Shown piece by piece: positions 15,929-23,370 of a DNA stretch of 40,704 nt. Both the position numbers and the translations under genes were made by a program. Under the pieces are notes generated by a model. It had not been told where the DNA came from. It made no database searches and worked only from the letters and a program-made list of their open reading frames with translations. Where the stretch lies: contig JACRLW010000082.1 in assembly GCA_016235155.1 (NCBI GenBank), positions 30,924 to 71,627 of the forward strand. The letters are read 5' to 3'. Position 1 is the first letter of the stretch, and each line of letters opens with the position of its first letter. This DNA is from Planctomycetota bacterium. GTDB taxonomy: Bacteria; Planctomycetota; UBA1135; UBA2386.

Positions 15929-16935
15929 GGCAGGGACTCCTGCACGGTCGCGTCGAGTCCGCGGCCGAGCACCAGCAACGCGAGCGCGGCGACGAGGAAA
16001 CCGAGGAAGCGCTCGTCGATCGCGTAGCGCGGTTCCTCGAAGCCGACCTTCTCGAGCACGTCGATGCTCGCGTAGACCGCGTCCATCGCGGTGGCGTCGC
16101 GCGCTTCGAACAGCCGTCCGCCCGTCGCGCTCGCAAGCTCGCCGATCTGCCTGGTGTCGATCGGCCGCCAGGCGTCGCCCGCGCCGCGCGTACCGATGCC
16201 CGCTGCGATCGCGTAGACGCGCACGCCGAATTCGGTGCACAGGCGTGCGGCCTTGACCGGACCGATCGCGTCGGGCGTGTCGGCGGTCGCCACGTTCTCC
16301 TCGCCGTCGGTCAGGAGCACGACGACCTTCGACTTCGCGTCGCTGTTGCGCAGGATCCCCGCGGCGCGCGCCACCGCGGTCCCGATGCCGGTGAGGTCTT
16401 CGGGTCCGTCGTGCGCGACGGGCGCGACGCCGTCGAGGATCGTCGCGAGCGCGCGATGGTCGAGCGTCGGCGGGCACAGCACGTCGGGGAAGCGCGCGAA
16501 GCGCACGAGGCCGATGCGGTCGTGCGGCCGCGCCGCGACGAACCTGCGCGCCGCGGCCGTGCTGACGTCGAGTCGCGTCCGCGCCGGGTCCATGTCGGTG
16601 GCGGTCATCGACGAGGACACGTCGAGGCACAGCACGACGTCGATGCCCGAGTCCGCCGCCGGCAGGGGCACGCGCTCGATCGGCCGCGCGAGCGCGAGGA
16701 CCACGATCGCCAGGCCGAGCGATTCGAGCGCGATCGGCACCGCGGCGAAGCGCGTGCGCCAGGTCGGCGGCAGGTCGCGCGCGAACTCGTGCGGCGCGAA
16801 GCTCACCGCGGGCCGGCCGAGTCGACGGCGCCAGAACAACACCACGGGGATGCCGAGGAGGAGCCAGAGGTAACCGGGCGAGCGGAGCGCGAGGCCGAAC
16901 CAGGCCTCGAGCAGGCCCTCGAACCAAGCGCTCAT
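15925..16935 (-). CDS. BatA-like von Willebrand factor A membrane protein
   Basis: The ATG at 16935 overlaps the upstream stop (ATGA). The 336-aa product has two N-terminal membrane helices (about 19-35 and 65-83), then a VWA domain with the metal site CLDVSSSMTATDM (Asp 105, Ser 107, Ser 109), the Thr loop DLTGIGTAVA and VVLLTDGEEN. It ends in a membrane helix (FLGFLVAALALLVLGRGL). This matches BatA. The loop GIGTRGAGDAWRPIDTRQIG, after GVRVYAIAAG, is typical of the family. The protein is expected to pair with BatB in the inner membrane. It lies in a run of five genes joined by 4-nt overlaps (moxR to batB). Confidence 0.9.
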   Translation of the reverse strand: MSAWFEGLLEAWFGLALRSPGYLWLLLGIPVVLFWRRRLGRPAVSFAPHEFARDLPPTWRTRFAAVPIALESLGLAIVVLALARPIERVPLPAADSGIDVVLCLDVSSSMTATDMDPARTRLDVSTAAARRFVAARPHDRIGLVRFARFPDVLCPPTLDHRALATILDGVAPVAHDGPEDLTGIGTAVARAAGILRNSDAKSKVVVLLTDGEENVATADTPDAIGPVKAARLCTEFGVRVYAIAAGIGTRGAGDAWRPIDTRQIGELASATGGRLFEARDATAMDAVYASIDVLEKVGFEEPRYAIDERFLGFLVAALALLVLGRGLDATVQESLP

Positions 16936-17831
16936 CGCCGGTCCTCGCCGGTCGAACCGACGAGCCGCTCCGCGGCATCGAGCGCCGCGGCGAACGCGGC
17001 GGCGTCGAGCGTGCGCTGCGCGAACTTCACGAGATCGCAGGCGCGAAGGACCGCGGCGAGATCGTCGTGCCCGTCGCCGTCGAACGACGCGAGCACCTCG
17101 TCGGTCGTGCGATCGATCGCGGGGATGCCGCAACATGCGGCCAGCCAGTCCCGGAGCGCGGTCGAAAGTCCCGTCCAAGCCGCCACGTTCGGCACCTCGT
17201 CCGGCACGACCGAGCGGAGTGCGGCGAGGCGTTCTTGCACGAGAACGCGCGGCGGCACGACCGGGTCGGCGCGACGTTCGCGGCGGCGGCGCGCGGCGAA
17301 GCGCGAACCGAGGATGCCGAGCGCGAGCGCCGCGAGCCCGGCGAGCACGCGCAACGCGGTGCGCCATGGCGAAGCGGGCACCACGATCAGGACCGCGGGC
17401 AGTTCGGCTTCCCCCGCGTCACCCGGCGGCAGCGACGAGTTCACGATCAGCTCCAGCGCATTCGCGACCGCGATCTGTTCACGGCCGTGCTGATCGCGCG
17501 CGCGGATCGTGCTCGCGGGCACGACGAGTTCGCCGCGCGCGAAGGCGCGGGCGCGGAAGCGACGGGTCTCGATCGAACGGCCGCCCTCCTGCCTCGTCGT
17601 CACGCCGAGTTCCTCGACGGTCAGCGGAGCGAGCGCGGCGTCGTGCCAGGGTTCGGGGACCAGGTCCTCGCGCCACGCGCGCTCGACCTCGATCGGGAAT
17701 GCGACGCCGAACTCGACGGTCGTCGTCCCGCACGCGACGCGCATGCTCACGGCGTCGTTCGCGACGCTCGGCTGCTGCGCTTGCGCGAGCCCGATCACGA
17801 CGGCCGCGATGCCGCGCGACAGTCCGTTCAT
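16932..17831 (-). CDS. BatD/DUF4381-like membrane protein between DUF58 and batA
   Basis: The ATG at 17831 overlaps the DUF58 stop (ATGA). The 299-aa product has a signal-like N-terminus (GIAAVVIGLAQAQ), a periplasmic beta-rich part of about 130 residues (CGTTTVEFGVAFPIEVER, RFRARAFARGELVVPASTIR) that resembles half a BatD domain, one membrane span at about 159-178 (RVLAGLAALALGILGSRF) and a cytoplasmic helical domain (EVLASFDGDGHDDLAAVLRA). This position, between DUF58 and the VWA genes, is often filled by DUF4381-type proteins in Bat/MoxR operons. The single span with a beta-rich outside part fits that role. I infer a structural partner of the VWA proteins; no catalysis is suggested. Confidence 0.72.
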   Translation of the reverse strand: MNGLSRGIAAVVIGLAQAQQPSVANDAVSMRVACGTTTVEFGVAFPIEVERAWREDLVPEPWHDAALAPLTVEELGVTTRQEGGRSIETRRFRARAFARGELVVPASTIRARDQHGREQIAVANALELIVNSSLPPGDAGEAELPAVLIVVPASPWRTALRVLAGLAALALGILGSRFAARRRRERRADPVVPPRVLVQERLAALRSVVPDEVPNVAAWTGLSTALRDWLAACCGIPAIDRTTDEVLASFDGDGHDDLAAVLRACDLVKFAQRTLDAAAFAAALDAAERLVGSTGEDRR

Positions 17832-18736
17832 CGCTTCTCCCCGCGCAGCTCGCGCATGCGGAAGAACTGGAGGATCGGGCGCGCGACGGCGTCGCGGTGG
17901 TACTCGCGCGGCACGGGCACCTCCATCAGGTCGACGTGCGCCCGGCGCAGATCGGCCGTGGTGCGCGCGCGCCAGGCCGCGACGCGCGCCTCGTACTCCG
18001 CGCGCACACGCGGGTCCGACCAATCGGCGAGCGAAGTCTTCCCGGTCTCCGGGTCGCGCAGGCGCATCGGGCCGGTGTCCGGCGGCGTGAGTTCGGGCGT
18101 GGCCAGGCGCACCGCGATCAGGTCGTGACGGCGCGCGCAGAGGGTCGCGGCGAGGCGCCAGTCGCCGGCGAGGAAGTCCGAGATGCAGAAGACAATCGCG
18201 CGCCGGCGCAGCACGTGGGACGCGAACTCCAAGGCGGGCGCGATCGCCGTCCTGCCGGCGCACTCCGGCAATGCGAGCCCGTCGCGCACCACGCGCAGCA
18301 CGTGGCGCAGTCCCTTGCGCGGCGGCACGAACGCCTCGACCCGCTCGCCGAACGCGACCAGACCGACCTTGTCGTCGTTCTTCACCGCCGACAGCGCGAG
18401 GCACGCGACGACGCGCGCCGCCATCTGACGCGCGGACCAGATGCCGAAGCCGCCGGCGCTCGACGCCGAGAGGTCGAGCAGGAACAGCAGCGTGCGTTCG
18501 CGTTCCTCGACGTACTCCTTCACGAAGGGACGACCGACGCGGGCCGTCACGCTCCAGTCGACGGCGCGCGGGTCGTCGCCGTCGACGTACTCGCGGACCT
18601 CGCGGAACTCGATGCCCGGACCGCGGAACACCGAGCTGTAGCCGCCGGCCATGATCTCGGTGACCAGGCGGCTGCTCTGCACCTCGATGCGGCGCACCTC
18701 GGCGAGCAGCGCGGCGAGCGTCGGATCGGCCGTCAC
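17828..18736 (-). CDS. DUF58 domain-containing protein
   Basis: The 302-aa soluble protein carries the DUF58 signature REYVDGDDPRAVDWSVTAR, followed by FVKEYVEERERTLLFLLDLS. It ends with a VWA-like fold in which LLDLSASS holds a partial metal-site motif. The N-terminus (RRIEVQSSRLVTEIMAGGYS) is the usual opening of these proteins. DUF58 proteins are constant neighbours of MoxR ATPases and are thought to be their clients or adaptors at the membrane. Its ATG overlaps the moxR stop (ATGA), and its stop overlaps the next gene's start, so expression is coupled within the operon. Confidence 0.92.
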   Translation of the reverse strand: MTADPTLAALLAEVRRIEVQSSRLVTEIMAGGYSSVFRGPGIEFREVREYVDGDDPRAVDWSVTARVGRPFVKEYVEERERTLLFLLDLSASSAGGFGIWSARQMAARVVACLALSAVKNDDKVGLVAFGERVEAFVPPRKGLRHVLRVVRDGLALPECAGRTAIAPALEFASHVLRRRAIVFCISDFLAGDWRLAATLCARRHDLIAVRLATPELTPPDTGPMRLRDPETGKTSLADWSDPRVRAEYEARVAAWRARTTADLRRAHVDLMEVPVPREYHRDAVARPILQFFRMRELRGEKR

Positions 18737-19710
18737 GGCACCGCGACGTTGTCGAACACCTTCTGGATCACGTTCACCGAGCTCAATCCCTCGGCCTCCG
18801 CCTCGTAGGTCGTGATCACGCGGTGACGGAGCACGTCCATGCCGACCGACTTCACGTCCTGCGGAGTCGCGTATCCCCGACCCGAGAGCAACGCCCGCGC
18901 GCGCGCGGCTTGCACCAACGCGATCGACGCGCGCGGCGAGGCACCGTAGAGGATGAACGGTTGCAGATCGCCGAGGCCTGCGTCCTGAGGTTGGCGCGTC
19001 GCGAAGACCAGGTCGACGACGTAGCGGCGCAGCTTCTCGTCGACGATCACCGAATCGAGCGCCTTCCGCGCGGCGAGGATCTGCGCCGGCGACGCGACGG
19101 TGCGCACTTCGGGCCGCGCCGTCGACGTCGCCATTCGCGCGACGATGCGCTCCTCCTCCTGCTTGCTCGGGTAGCCGACGACCACCTTCAGCATGAAGCG
19201 GTCCACCTGCGCCTCGGGCAGCGCGTAGGTGCCCTCGTGTTCGACCGGGTTCTGCGTCGCGAGCACGAGGAACGGCGCCGGCAAAGCGCGCGTCTCCCCC
19301 GCGAGCGTCACTTGCCGCTCCTGCATCGCTTCGAGCAACGCGGACTGGACCTTCGCCGGTGCGCGGTTGATCTCGTCGGCGAGGACGAAGTTCGCGAACA
19401 CCGGCCCCTCACGGATGCTCCAGTCGCCGGTCTTCGGGTTGTAGACCTGCGTGCCGAGCAGGTCCGACGGCAGGAGGTCGGGCGTGAACTGGATGCGGCG
19501 AAAGGTCCCGCCGAGTGCCTTCGCGAGCGATTGCACCGCGAGCGACTTCGCCAGGCCGGGCAGTCCCTCGAGCAGCACGTGGCCGTCCGCGAGCAGGCCG
19601 ATCAGCAGACCGTCGAGCAGGGCGCGCTGCCCGACGATGACCTTCTCGACCTCGCGGACGACGTCGTGCAGGAAGGCGGTCTCGCTCGGTGCGGCGGTCT
19701 GGGCTTTCAC
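18733..19710 (-). CDS. MoxR family AAA+ ATPase
   Basis: I place the start at GTG 19710, giving 325 aa, the normal MoxR length; longer in-frame starts up to 19824 would add a poorly conserved tail across the likely promoter. Motifs: VEKVIVGQ (about 21-28), Walker A GLPGLAKS (about 49-56), QFTPDLLPSDLLGTQVYN, Walker B VLADEINRAPAKVQSALLEA, sensor 1 LATQNPVEHEGTYALPEAQ, then the DRFM arginine-finger region. MoxR ATPases act as chaperone-like remodelling machines for VWA proteins. Here it heads the operon moxR-DUF58-(DUF4381-like)-batA-batB. A TATCCT element (19766-19761) lies about 50 nt before the start. Confidence 0.93.
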   Translation of the reverse strand: MKAQTAAPSETAFLHDVVREVEKVIVGQRALLDGLLIGLLADGHVLLEGLPGLAKSLAVQSLAKALGGTFRRIQFTPDLLPSDLLGTQVYNPKTGDWSIREGPVFANFVLADEINRAPAKVQSALLEAMQERQVTLAGETRALPAPFLVLATQNPVEHEGTYALPEAQVDRFMLKVVVGYPSKQEEERIVARMATSTARPEVRTVASPAQILAARKALDSVIVDEKLRRYVVDLVFATRQPQDAGLGDLQPFILYGASPRASIALVQAARARALLSGRGYATPQDVKSVGMDVLRHRVITTYEAEAEGLSSVNVIQKVFDNVAVP

Positions 19711-19760
19711 GTCGGTCAAGTCGCGGTGCTCCGTCTCGGGGAGGGTCGGGAAGGTGCGGG

Positions 19761-19766
19761 AGGATA
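19761..19766 (-). promoter_or_regulatory. -10-like element TATCCT for the bat operon
   Basis: On the minus strand the string CGCGGTTATCCTCCCGC lies about 50 nt before the GTG start of moxR. It is followed by CCCGC, as at the other copies. It overlaps a 14-bp dyad (19767-19780) just upstream. Confidence 0.42.
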
Positions 19767-19780
19767 ACCGCGTGCGCGGT
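19767..19780. repeat. inverted repeat ACCGCG-TG-CGCGGT in the moxR divergent region
   Basis: A perfect 6-bp inverted repeat with a 2-nt centre lies directly upstream of the putative moxR -10 element, between two divergent genes. It could be an operator half-site pair; in GC-rich DNA a 6-bp dyad by chance is not rare. Confidence 0.3.
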
Positions 19781-19860
19781 GCGACCGACCCGCCGCGTTC
19801 CGCGACGCATCCGGGACATCGCACGTCGGCCTGCGCCTCGTCAGGTCACCTGCGAGCCCT

Positions 19861-19866
19861 TAGGCT
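19861..19866 (+). promoter_or_regulatory. -10-like element TAGGCT before the broken thioredoxin-like/TPR gene
   Basis: TAGGCTCCGCCGCTCG lies 24 nt before the ATG at 19891. The downstream part CCGCCGCTCG nearly repeats that at 6291-6300 (CTCCGCCGCG), and the spacing to the start equals that of the AtuA-type gene. It supports a working promoter for a gene that is now frame-broken. Confidence 0.42.
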
Positions 19867-19890
19867 CCGCCGCTCGATCGCGCCGACGTC

Positions 19891-20338
19891 ATGCATTCGT
19901 TCCGTTCCGTGCTCTCCGGTCTCATCACCGTCCTGATGCTCACTCCTGCGCTCGCGCAGGACCCGCCGGCCGGCGGCGGACTGCCGCAGGGCGTCACGCG
20001 CGAGCAGATGTGGTGGGCTCCGACCGCCGAGGACTGGAAGAAACCTGTGCTCGTGAACTTCCAGCGCACCTGGGAGGACGCCGTCGCGGTCGCTCGCGAG
20101 ACCCAGCACCCGATCCTCGTGTGCATCAACATGGACGGTGAGATCGCGAGCGAGCACTACGCGGGCGTGCGCTACCGCATGCAAGAGACGGCGAAGCTCT
20201 ACGAGCCGTACGTGTGCGTGATCGCGTCCGTCTACCGCCACAACCCGCGCGACCACGACGAGCACGGCAACCGGATCCTCTGCCCGCGCTTCGGCAGCGT
20301 GACCTGCGGCGAGCACATCGCGATCGAGCCGCTCCGTG
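19891..20338 (+). pseudogene. N-terminal part of a frame-broken secreted thioredoxin-like/TPR protein
   Basis: This frame opens with a signal peptide (MHSFRSVLSGLITVLMLTPA, cleavage near LAQ) and a thioredoxin-like domain without CxxC: DAVAVARETQHPILVCINMD, HYAGVRYRMQETAKLYEPYV, then CPRFGSVTCGEHIAIEP near residue 147. After IEP the frame continues only as Arg-rich nonsense (RVQGDRRRDPEPRDPA) to 20904. The next frame takes over at once with SVFKAIGDGIQNRA and remains open for 560 codons. The two pieces read as one gene with a small non-multiple-of-three loss or gain at about 20329-20338. I infer a secreted or periplasmic thioredoxin-fold plus repeat protein. It could be a true pseudogene, a programmed shift or a sequencing or assembly error. 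Confidence 0.75.
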
Positions 20339-22018
20339 TTCAAGGCGATCGGCGACGGGATCCAGAACCGCGCGATCCAGCCGCCGCCGATCGTGCGCGG
20401 CGATCGGCCGATCGTGGAGCGCGTCGCGAGCCGCGACGCCGCCGATCGCAATGCCGTGGAGGACGCCTACCGGTCCGGCGAGGCGGGCGTGAGGCAGGCC
20501 CTTCTCGACGCCGCGGCGAAACATGCCGGCGCCGCGCCCAGCGAACTCCTCCGCCTCGCGGTGATGGGGCTCGACGCCGACGCCGCCCGACGCGCGCGGC
20601 AAGCACTCGCGCAGACCGACGCGGAGAGCGCCGTCGACGTGATCGCCGAGGCGCTGCGCGTCCCGATCGACGGCGCCGAACGCGAAGCGTTGGTCAAGGC
20701 GCTCGAACGGATCGGCGAGACCTCGCCGCGGGCACGCACGCTCGCCGTCGTGCACGCCGGCCTCGCCGACCGCTCGACCAAGGTCGACGTGGACACCTGG
20801 TCGAAGGCGCTCGAGGGCGGCGCGTCGTACACGCCCGCCGACCGCGTGATGCTCGAGTCGCGCGTCGAAGCCGCGGGCGACGCGAGCCGCGCGCGACCGG
20901 ATGACGCCGCGGCGCGGATCGAGCGCGCCGAGGCGCTGCTCGGACTCGCCGTCGATCCGGAGAGCGGTTCGACGTTCGCGCCGAACCGGCGCGTCGCACG
21001 ACAGCAGCAATCACTGATGTTGGAGGATGCCCTGCGCGCCGCGAACGAAGCCGAACGGTTGGGCGCGAGCGGTTGGCGCGTCGACGCCGTGGTCGCGATC
21101 GCGTCGTGGTACCTCGGTCGCACGAAGGACGCCTATGCGCGCGCCGAATCGGCGGCGAGCGGGATGTCGGCGGACGCGCAGAGCTGGAACGCCGCCGCGG
21201 TGCTCGCGCTGTTCGCGTGGTCGCGCCAGGAAGCGATCAGCAACGCGCTGCGGCGGAGCGAGACCTGGCCCGCCCAGTGGTTGACCGACGTCGACGCCGC
21301 CTACGCGGTCCTCGCGCGCCATCCGTTCGGCACCGACCTCCACGTCGCTTCCGACTACGACTTCCTGAACTACCTCGGCGCGAAGGGTCGCGCCGCGCGC
21401 GTGCTCGACCAGGGCTTGCAGCGGTTCCCCGACTCCGCCCCGCTGCACGACTGCCTGCGGGCCCGCACGCTCGACGAGAAGGGTGCGGAGGGACTCGAGC
21501 AGGTCTACGCGACGATGCTCGCGAAGCCGGACGCATCGAAGAACCTGCCCTGGTTCGCCGGCTACGCCTCGCTCGTCGCCGCCGAGTTCCACCGCCGCGC
21601 GGGCGATCGCGTCAATGCACGCGCCGCCTACGACCGCGCGATCGCGGCGTACGACCGGGCGATCGAAGCCAACCCGGACAACCGTTCGACCGCGGATCAC
21701 TACGCCGCCGTGGCGCTGGGAGCGAAGGCGCGCATCGCCTACGAAGCGGGCGACGACGCGGCAGCGGTCACCCACGTGCTCGCATCCTTCTCGCGCTGCG
21801 ATCGAGCCGCGAACGCACTCGACGGCCTCAACCTCTCGACCGCCGACACCAGCAAGCAGTTGCTCGCGCGCCTCCGACGCACCGACGAGGCCCTCGCCGC
21901 GAAGCTCGACGCCGCGATGAAGCAACTCGACCCCGCACTGCTCGAGCCGCCGGCCTACGAACGGGTCACGCCCCCCGCGGGTCAGGGCGGCGAACGACCG
22001 CGGCGACGTCGCGGCTGA
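20336..22018 (+). CDS. C-terminal TPR/helical-repeat part of the frame-broken thioredoxin-like gene
   Basis: This open frame begins at a GTG (20336) only because the frame enters here; I see no ribosome site, and the reading fits as the continuation of the frame opened at 19891. It encodes 560 aa of alpha-helical repeats: Ala/Arg/Glu-rich helices from 20 to 330, then clear TPR-like units, for example RVNARAAYDRAIAAYDRAIE followed by ANPDNRSTADHYAAVALGAK (about residues 425-465). The last 20 residues are Pro/Gly/Arg-rich and disordered. The long helical array suggests a scaffold binding other proteins in the periplasm. Codon use stays normal, so the break seems recent. If it is made alone it would lack a signal peptide. 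Confidence 0.7.
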   Translation: MFKAIGDGIQNRAIQPPPIVRGDRPIVERVASRDAADRNAVEDAYRSGEAGVRQALLDAAAKHAGAAPSELLRLAVMGLDADAARRARQALAQTDAESAVDVIAEALRVPIDGAEREALVKALERIGETSPRARTLAVVHAGLADRSTKVDVDTWSKALEGGASYTPADRVMLESRVEAAGDASRARPDDAAARIERAEALLGLAVDPESGSTFAPNRRVARQQQSLMLEDALRAANEAERLGASGWRVDAVVAIASWYLGRTKDAYARAESAASGMSADAQSWNAAAVLALFAWSRQEAISNALRRSETWPAQWLTDVDAAYAVLARHPFGTDLHVASDYDFLNYLGAKGRAARVLDQGLQRFPDSAPLHDCLRARTLDEKGAEGLEQVYATMLAKPDASKNLPWFAGYASLVAAEFHRRAGDRVNARAAYDRAIAAYDRAIEANPDNRSTADHYAAVALGAKARIAYEAGDDAAAVTHVLASFSRCDRAANALDGLNLSTADTSKQLLARLRRTDEALAAKLDAAMKQLDPALLEPPAYERVTPPAGQGGERPRRRRG

Positions 22019-22073
22019 GGCGGGAGCGCGAATCCGGGTCCGTTCCGGGGTGCGCCGTCGTCCGCCGGGCTGG

Positions 22074-22116
22074 ACTTTTTTGCATGTCGATGCCGAATGT
22101 CCAAGATATTTTGCAT
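22074..22116. promoter_or_regulatory. AT-rich leader with TTTTGCAT direct repeats before the DUF4143 ATPase gene
   Basis: A run of six to seven T at 22075-22081 and two copies of TTTTGCAT (22078-22085 and 22109-22116) spaced exactly 31 nt apart stand out against very GC-rich surroundings. A GCAT-GTCG-ATGC dyad lies in the first copy (22082-22093). TATTTT at 22107-22112 could be a -10 region for the ATG at 22121. The layout suggests an operator bound by a dimeric or repeating regulator, three helical turns apart. Confidence 0.4.
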
Positions 22117-22120
22117 CGCC

Positions 22121-23356
22121 ATGTTCCGTCGCCGCACCGTGCTCGACGCGCTCCTCCGACCCGTTTCGCGCAACAAGGTCTGTCTGTTGTTCGGCGCGCG
22201 CCAGACCGGCAAGACCGCGTTGTTGCGGCAGGTCGTCGCCGAGACCGGCGACGCGCACGCGTACGACCTCCAGGACTCGGCGCTGCGCCGTCAGCTCGAG
22301 GCGGATCCGGCTCGATTCGGGCGAGAGGTGCGTGCTCTGCCCAGAAACGTGCGCGTCATCGTCGTCGACGAGATCCAGAAGGTGCCTGCCCTGCTGGAGG
22401 AGGTCCAGTCGCTGTACGACGGCGCGCCGCGACGCTGGCAGTTCTTCCTGACCGGCAGTTCCGCGCGGCGACTGCGTTCCGGTTCGGCAAACCTCCTGCC
22501 GGGGCGAAGCCACGTGTTCCATCTCCATCCCGTGTGTCGCTGGGAGGAGGGCGCCGACCGCATCGAGGTCGCGCCGCCGGCCGGCCGGTCACCGCGTGTC
22601 GAGCGGTTGCCGCCGTTCCCCGATCAGGATCTGTCGCGTGCGCTCCTGCTCGGCAGCTTGCCGGGGGTACGCGCCGAGAAGCCGGTGACCGCGGCGGCGA
22701 CGCTCGACGCCTACGTCGGCAACTACGTCGAAGAGGAGGTCCGGCGCGAAGCCCTGGTGCGCGACCTCGGCCCGTTCCACGTGTTCCTCCGGCTCGCGGC
22801 CTCGGAGTCGGGCCAGATGATGAACCTGACCAAGCTGTCGCAGGAGAGCGGCGTCGCGATCAGCACCCTGCGCACCTACTACCAGGTGCTCGTCGACACC
22901 TTCCTCGGCTGCTGGATGCCCGCCTACGGTGTCGCCTCGCGCAAGCGCGTCCTGACGACGCCCCGCTTCTACTTCTTCGATCTCGGCGTGCGGAACGCGA
23001 CGGCCCAACTGCCACCCGACAAGGGCGTGCTGCAGGCGCAGGGCGGACTGTTGCTGGAACACTGGGTGGCCCAGGAACTGATCGCCCGCGCGGACTACCT
23101 CGGCCGCGGACATCGCGTGAGCTACTGGCGAACCGCGCAGGGCCTCGAAGTCGACTTCGTGTTCGAGGGCCCGCGCTCAGATCTGCCGATCGAAGTGAAG
23201 TGGACCGAACGGCCGCGGATCGAGGACGCGCGGCACCTGGAGACCTTCCTCGACCTTCATCCGAAGCGTGCCAAGCGCGGGCTGCTGGTCTGCCGGTGTT
23301 CGGCGCGGCAGCAGTTGTCGGATCGCGTCACCGCGATCCCGTGGAACGAACTCTGA
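22121..23356 (+). CDS. AAA_14/DUF4143 family ATPase (first of two)
   Basis: I prefer the ATG at 22121, which opens MFRRRTVLDALLRP as is usual for the family; an in-frame ATG at 22097 would start inside the AT-rich leader. The 411-aa product has Walker A LLFGARQTGKTALL, Walker B RVIVVDEIQKVPALLEEV, sensor FFLTGSSARRLRSG, then a winged-helix-like stretch (MMNLTKLSQESGVAISTLRT) and a C-terminal nuclease-like fold with FYFFDLGVRNAT and LEVDFVFEG..LPIEVKW (PD-(D/E)XK-like D...EVK). Such ATPases are widespread, often horizontally spread, and of unknown role; some ideas link them to DNA or toxin/defence functions. It is a single-gene unit with an unusual AT-rich leader, convergent with the phosphotransferase gene 14 nt away. 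Confidence 0.88.
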   Translation: MFRRRTVLDALLRPVSRNKVCLLFGARQTGKTALLRQVVAETGDAHAYDLQDSALRRQLEADPARFGREVRALPRNVRVIVVDEIQKVPALLEEVQSLYDGAPRRWQFFLTGSSARRLRSGSANLLPGRSHVFHLHPVCRWEEGADRIEVAPPAGRSPRVERLPPFPDQDLSRALLLGSLPGVRAEKPVTAAATLDAYVGNYVEEEVRREALVRDLGPFHVFLRLAASESGQMMNLTKLSQESGVAISTLRTYYQVLVDTFLGCWMPAYGVASRKRVLTTPRFYFFDLGVRNATAQLPPDKGVLQAQGGLLLEHWVAQELIARADYLGRGHRVSYWRTAQGLEVDFVFEGPRSDLPIEVKWTERPRIEDARHLETFLDLHPKRAKRGLLVCRCSARQQLSDRVTAIPWNEL

Positions 23357-23370
23357 TTCACCACTCTGAC

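Noticed and set aside
19710-19824. Longer start for MoxR at 19824
   Set aside because: It would add a Cys/Arg/Ser-rich tail without family similarity and place the TATCCT element inside the gene.
20336-20340. Programmed +1 or -1 frameshift site in the thioredoxin-like/TPR gene
   Set aside because: No slippery heptamer or rare-codon stall is visible at GAGCCGCTCCGTG; a deletion or sequencing error is simpler.
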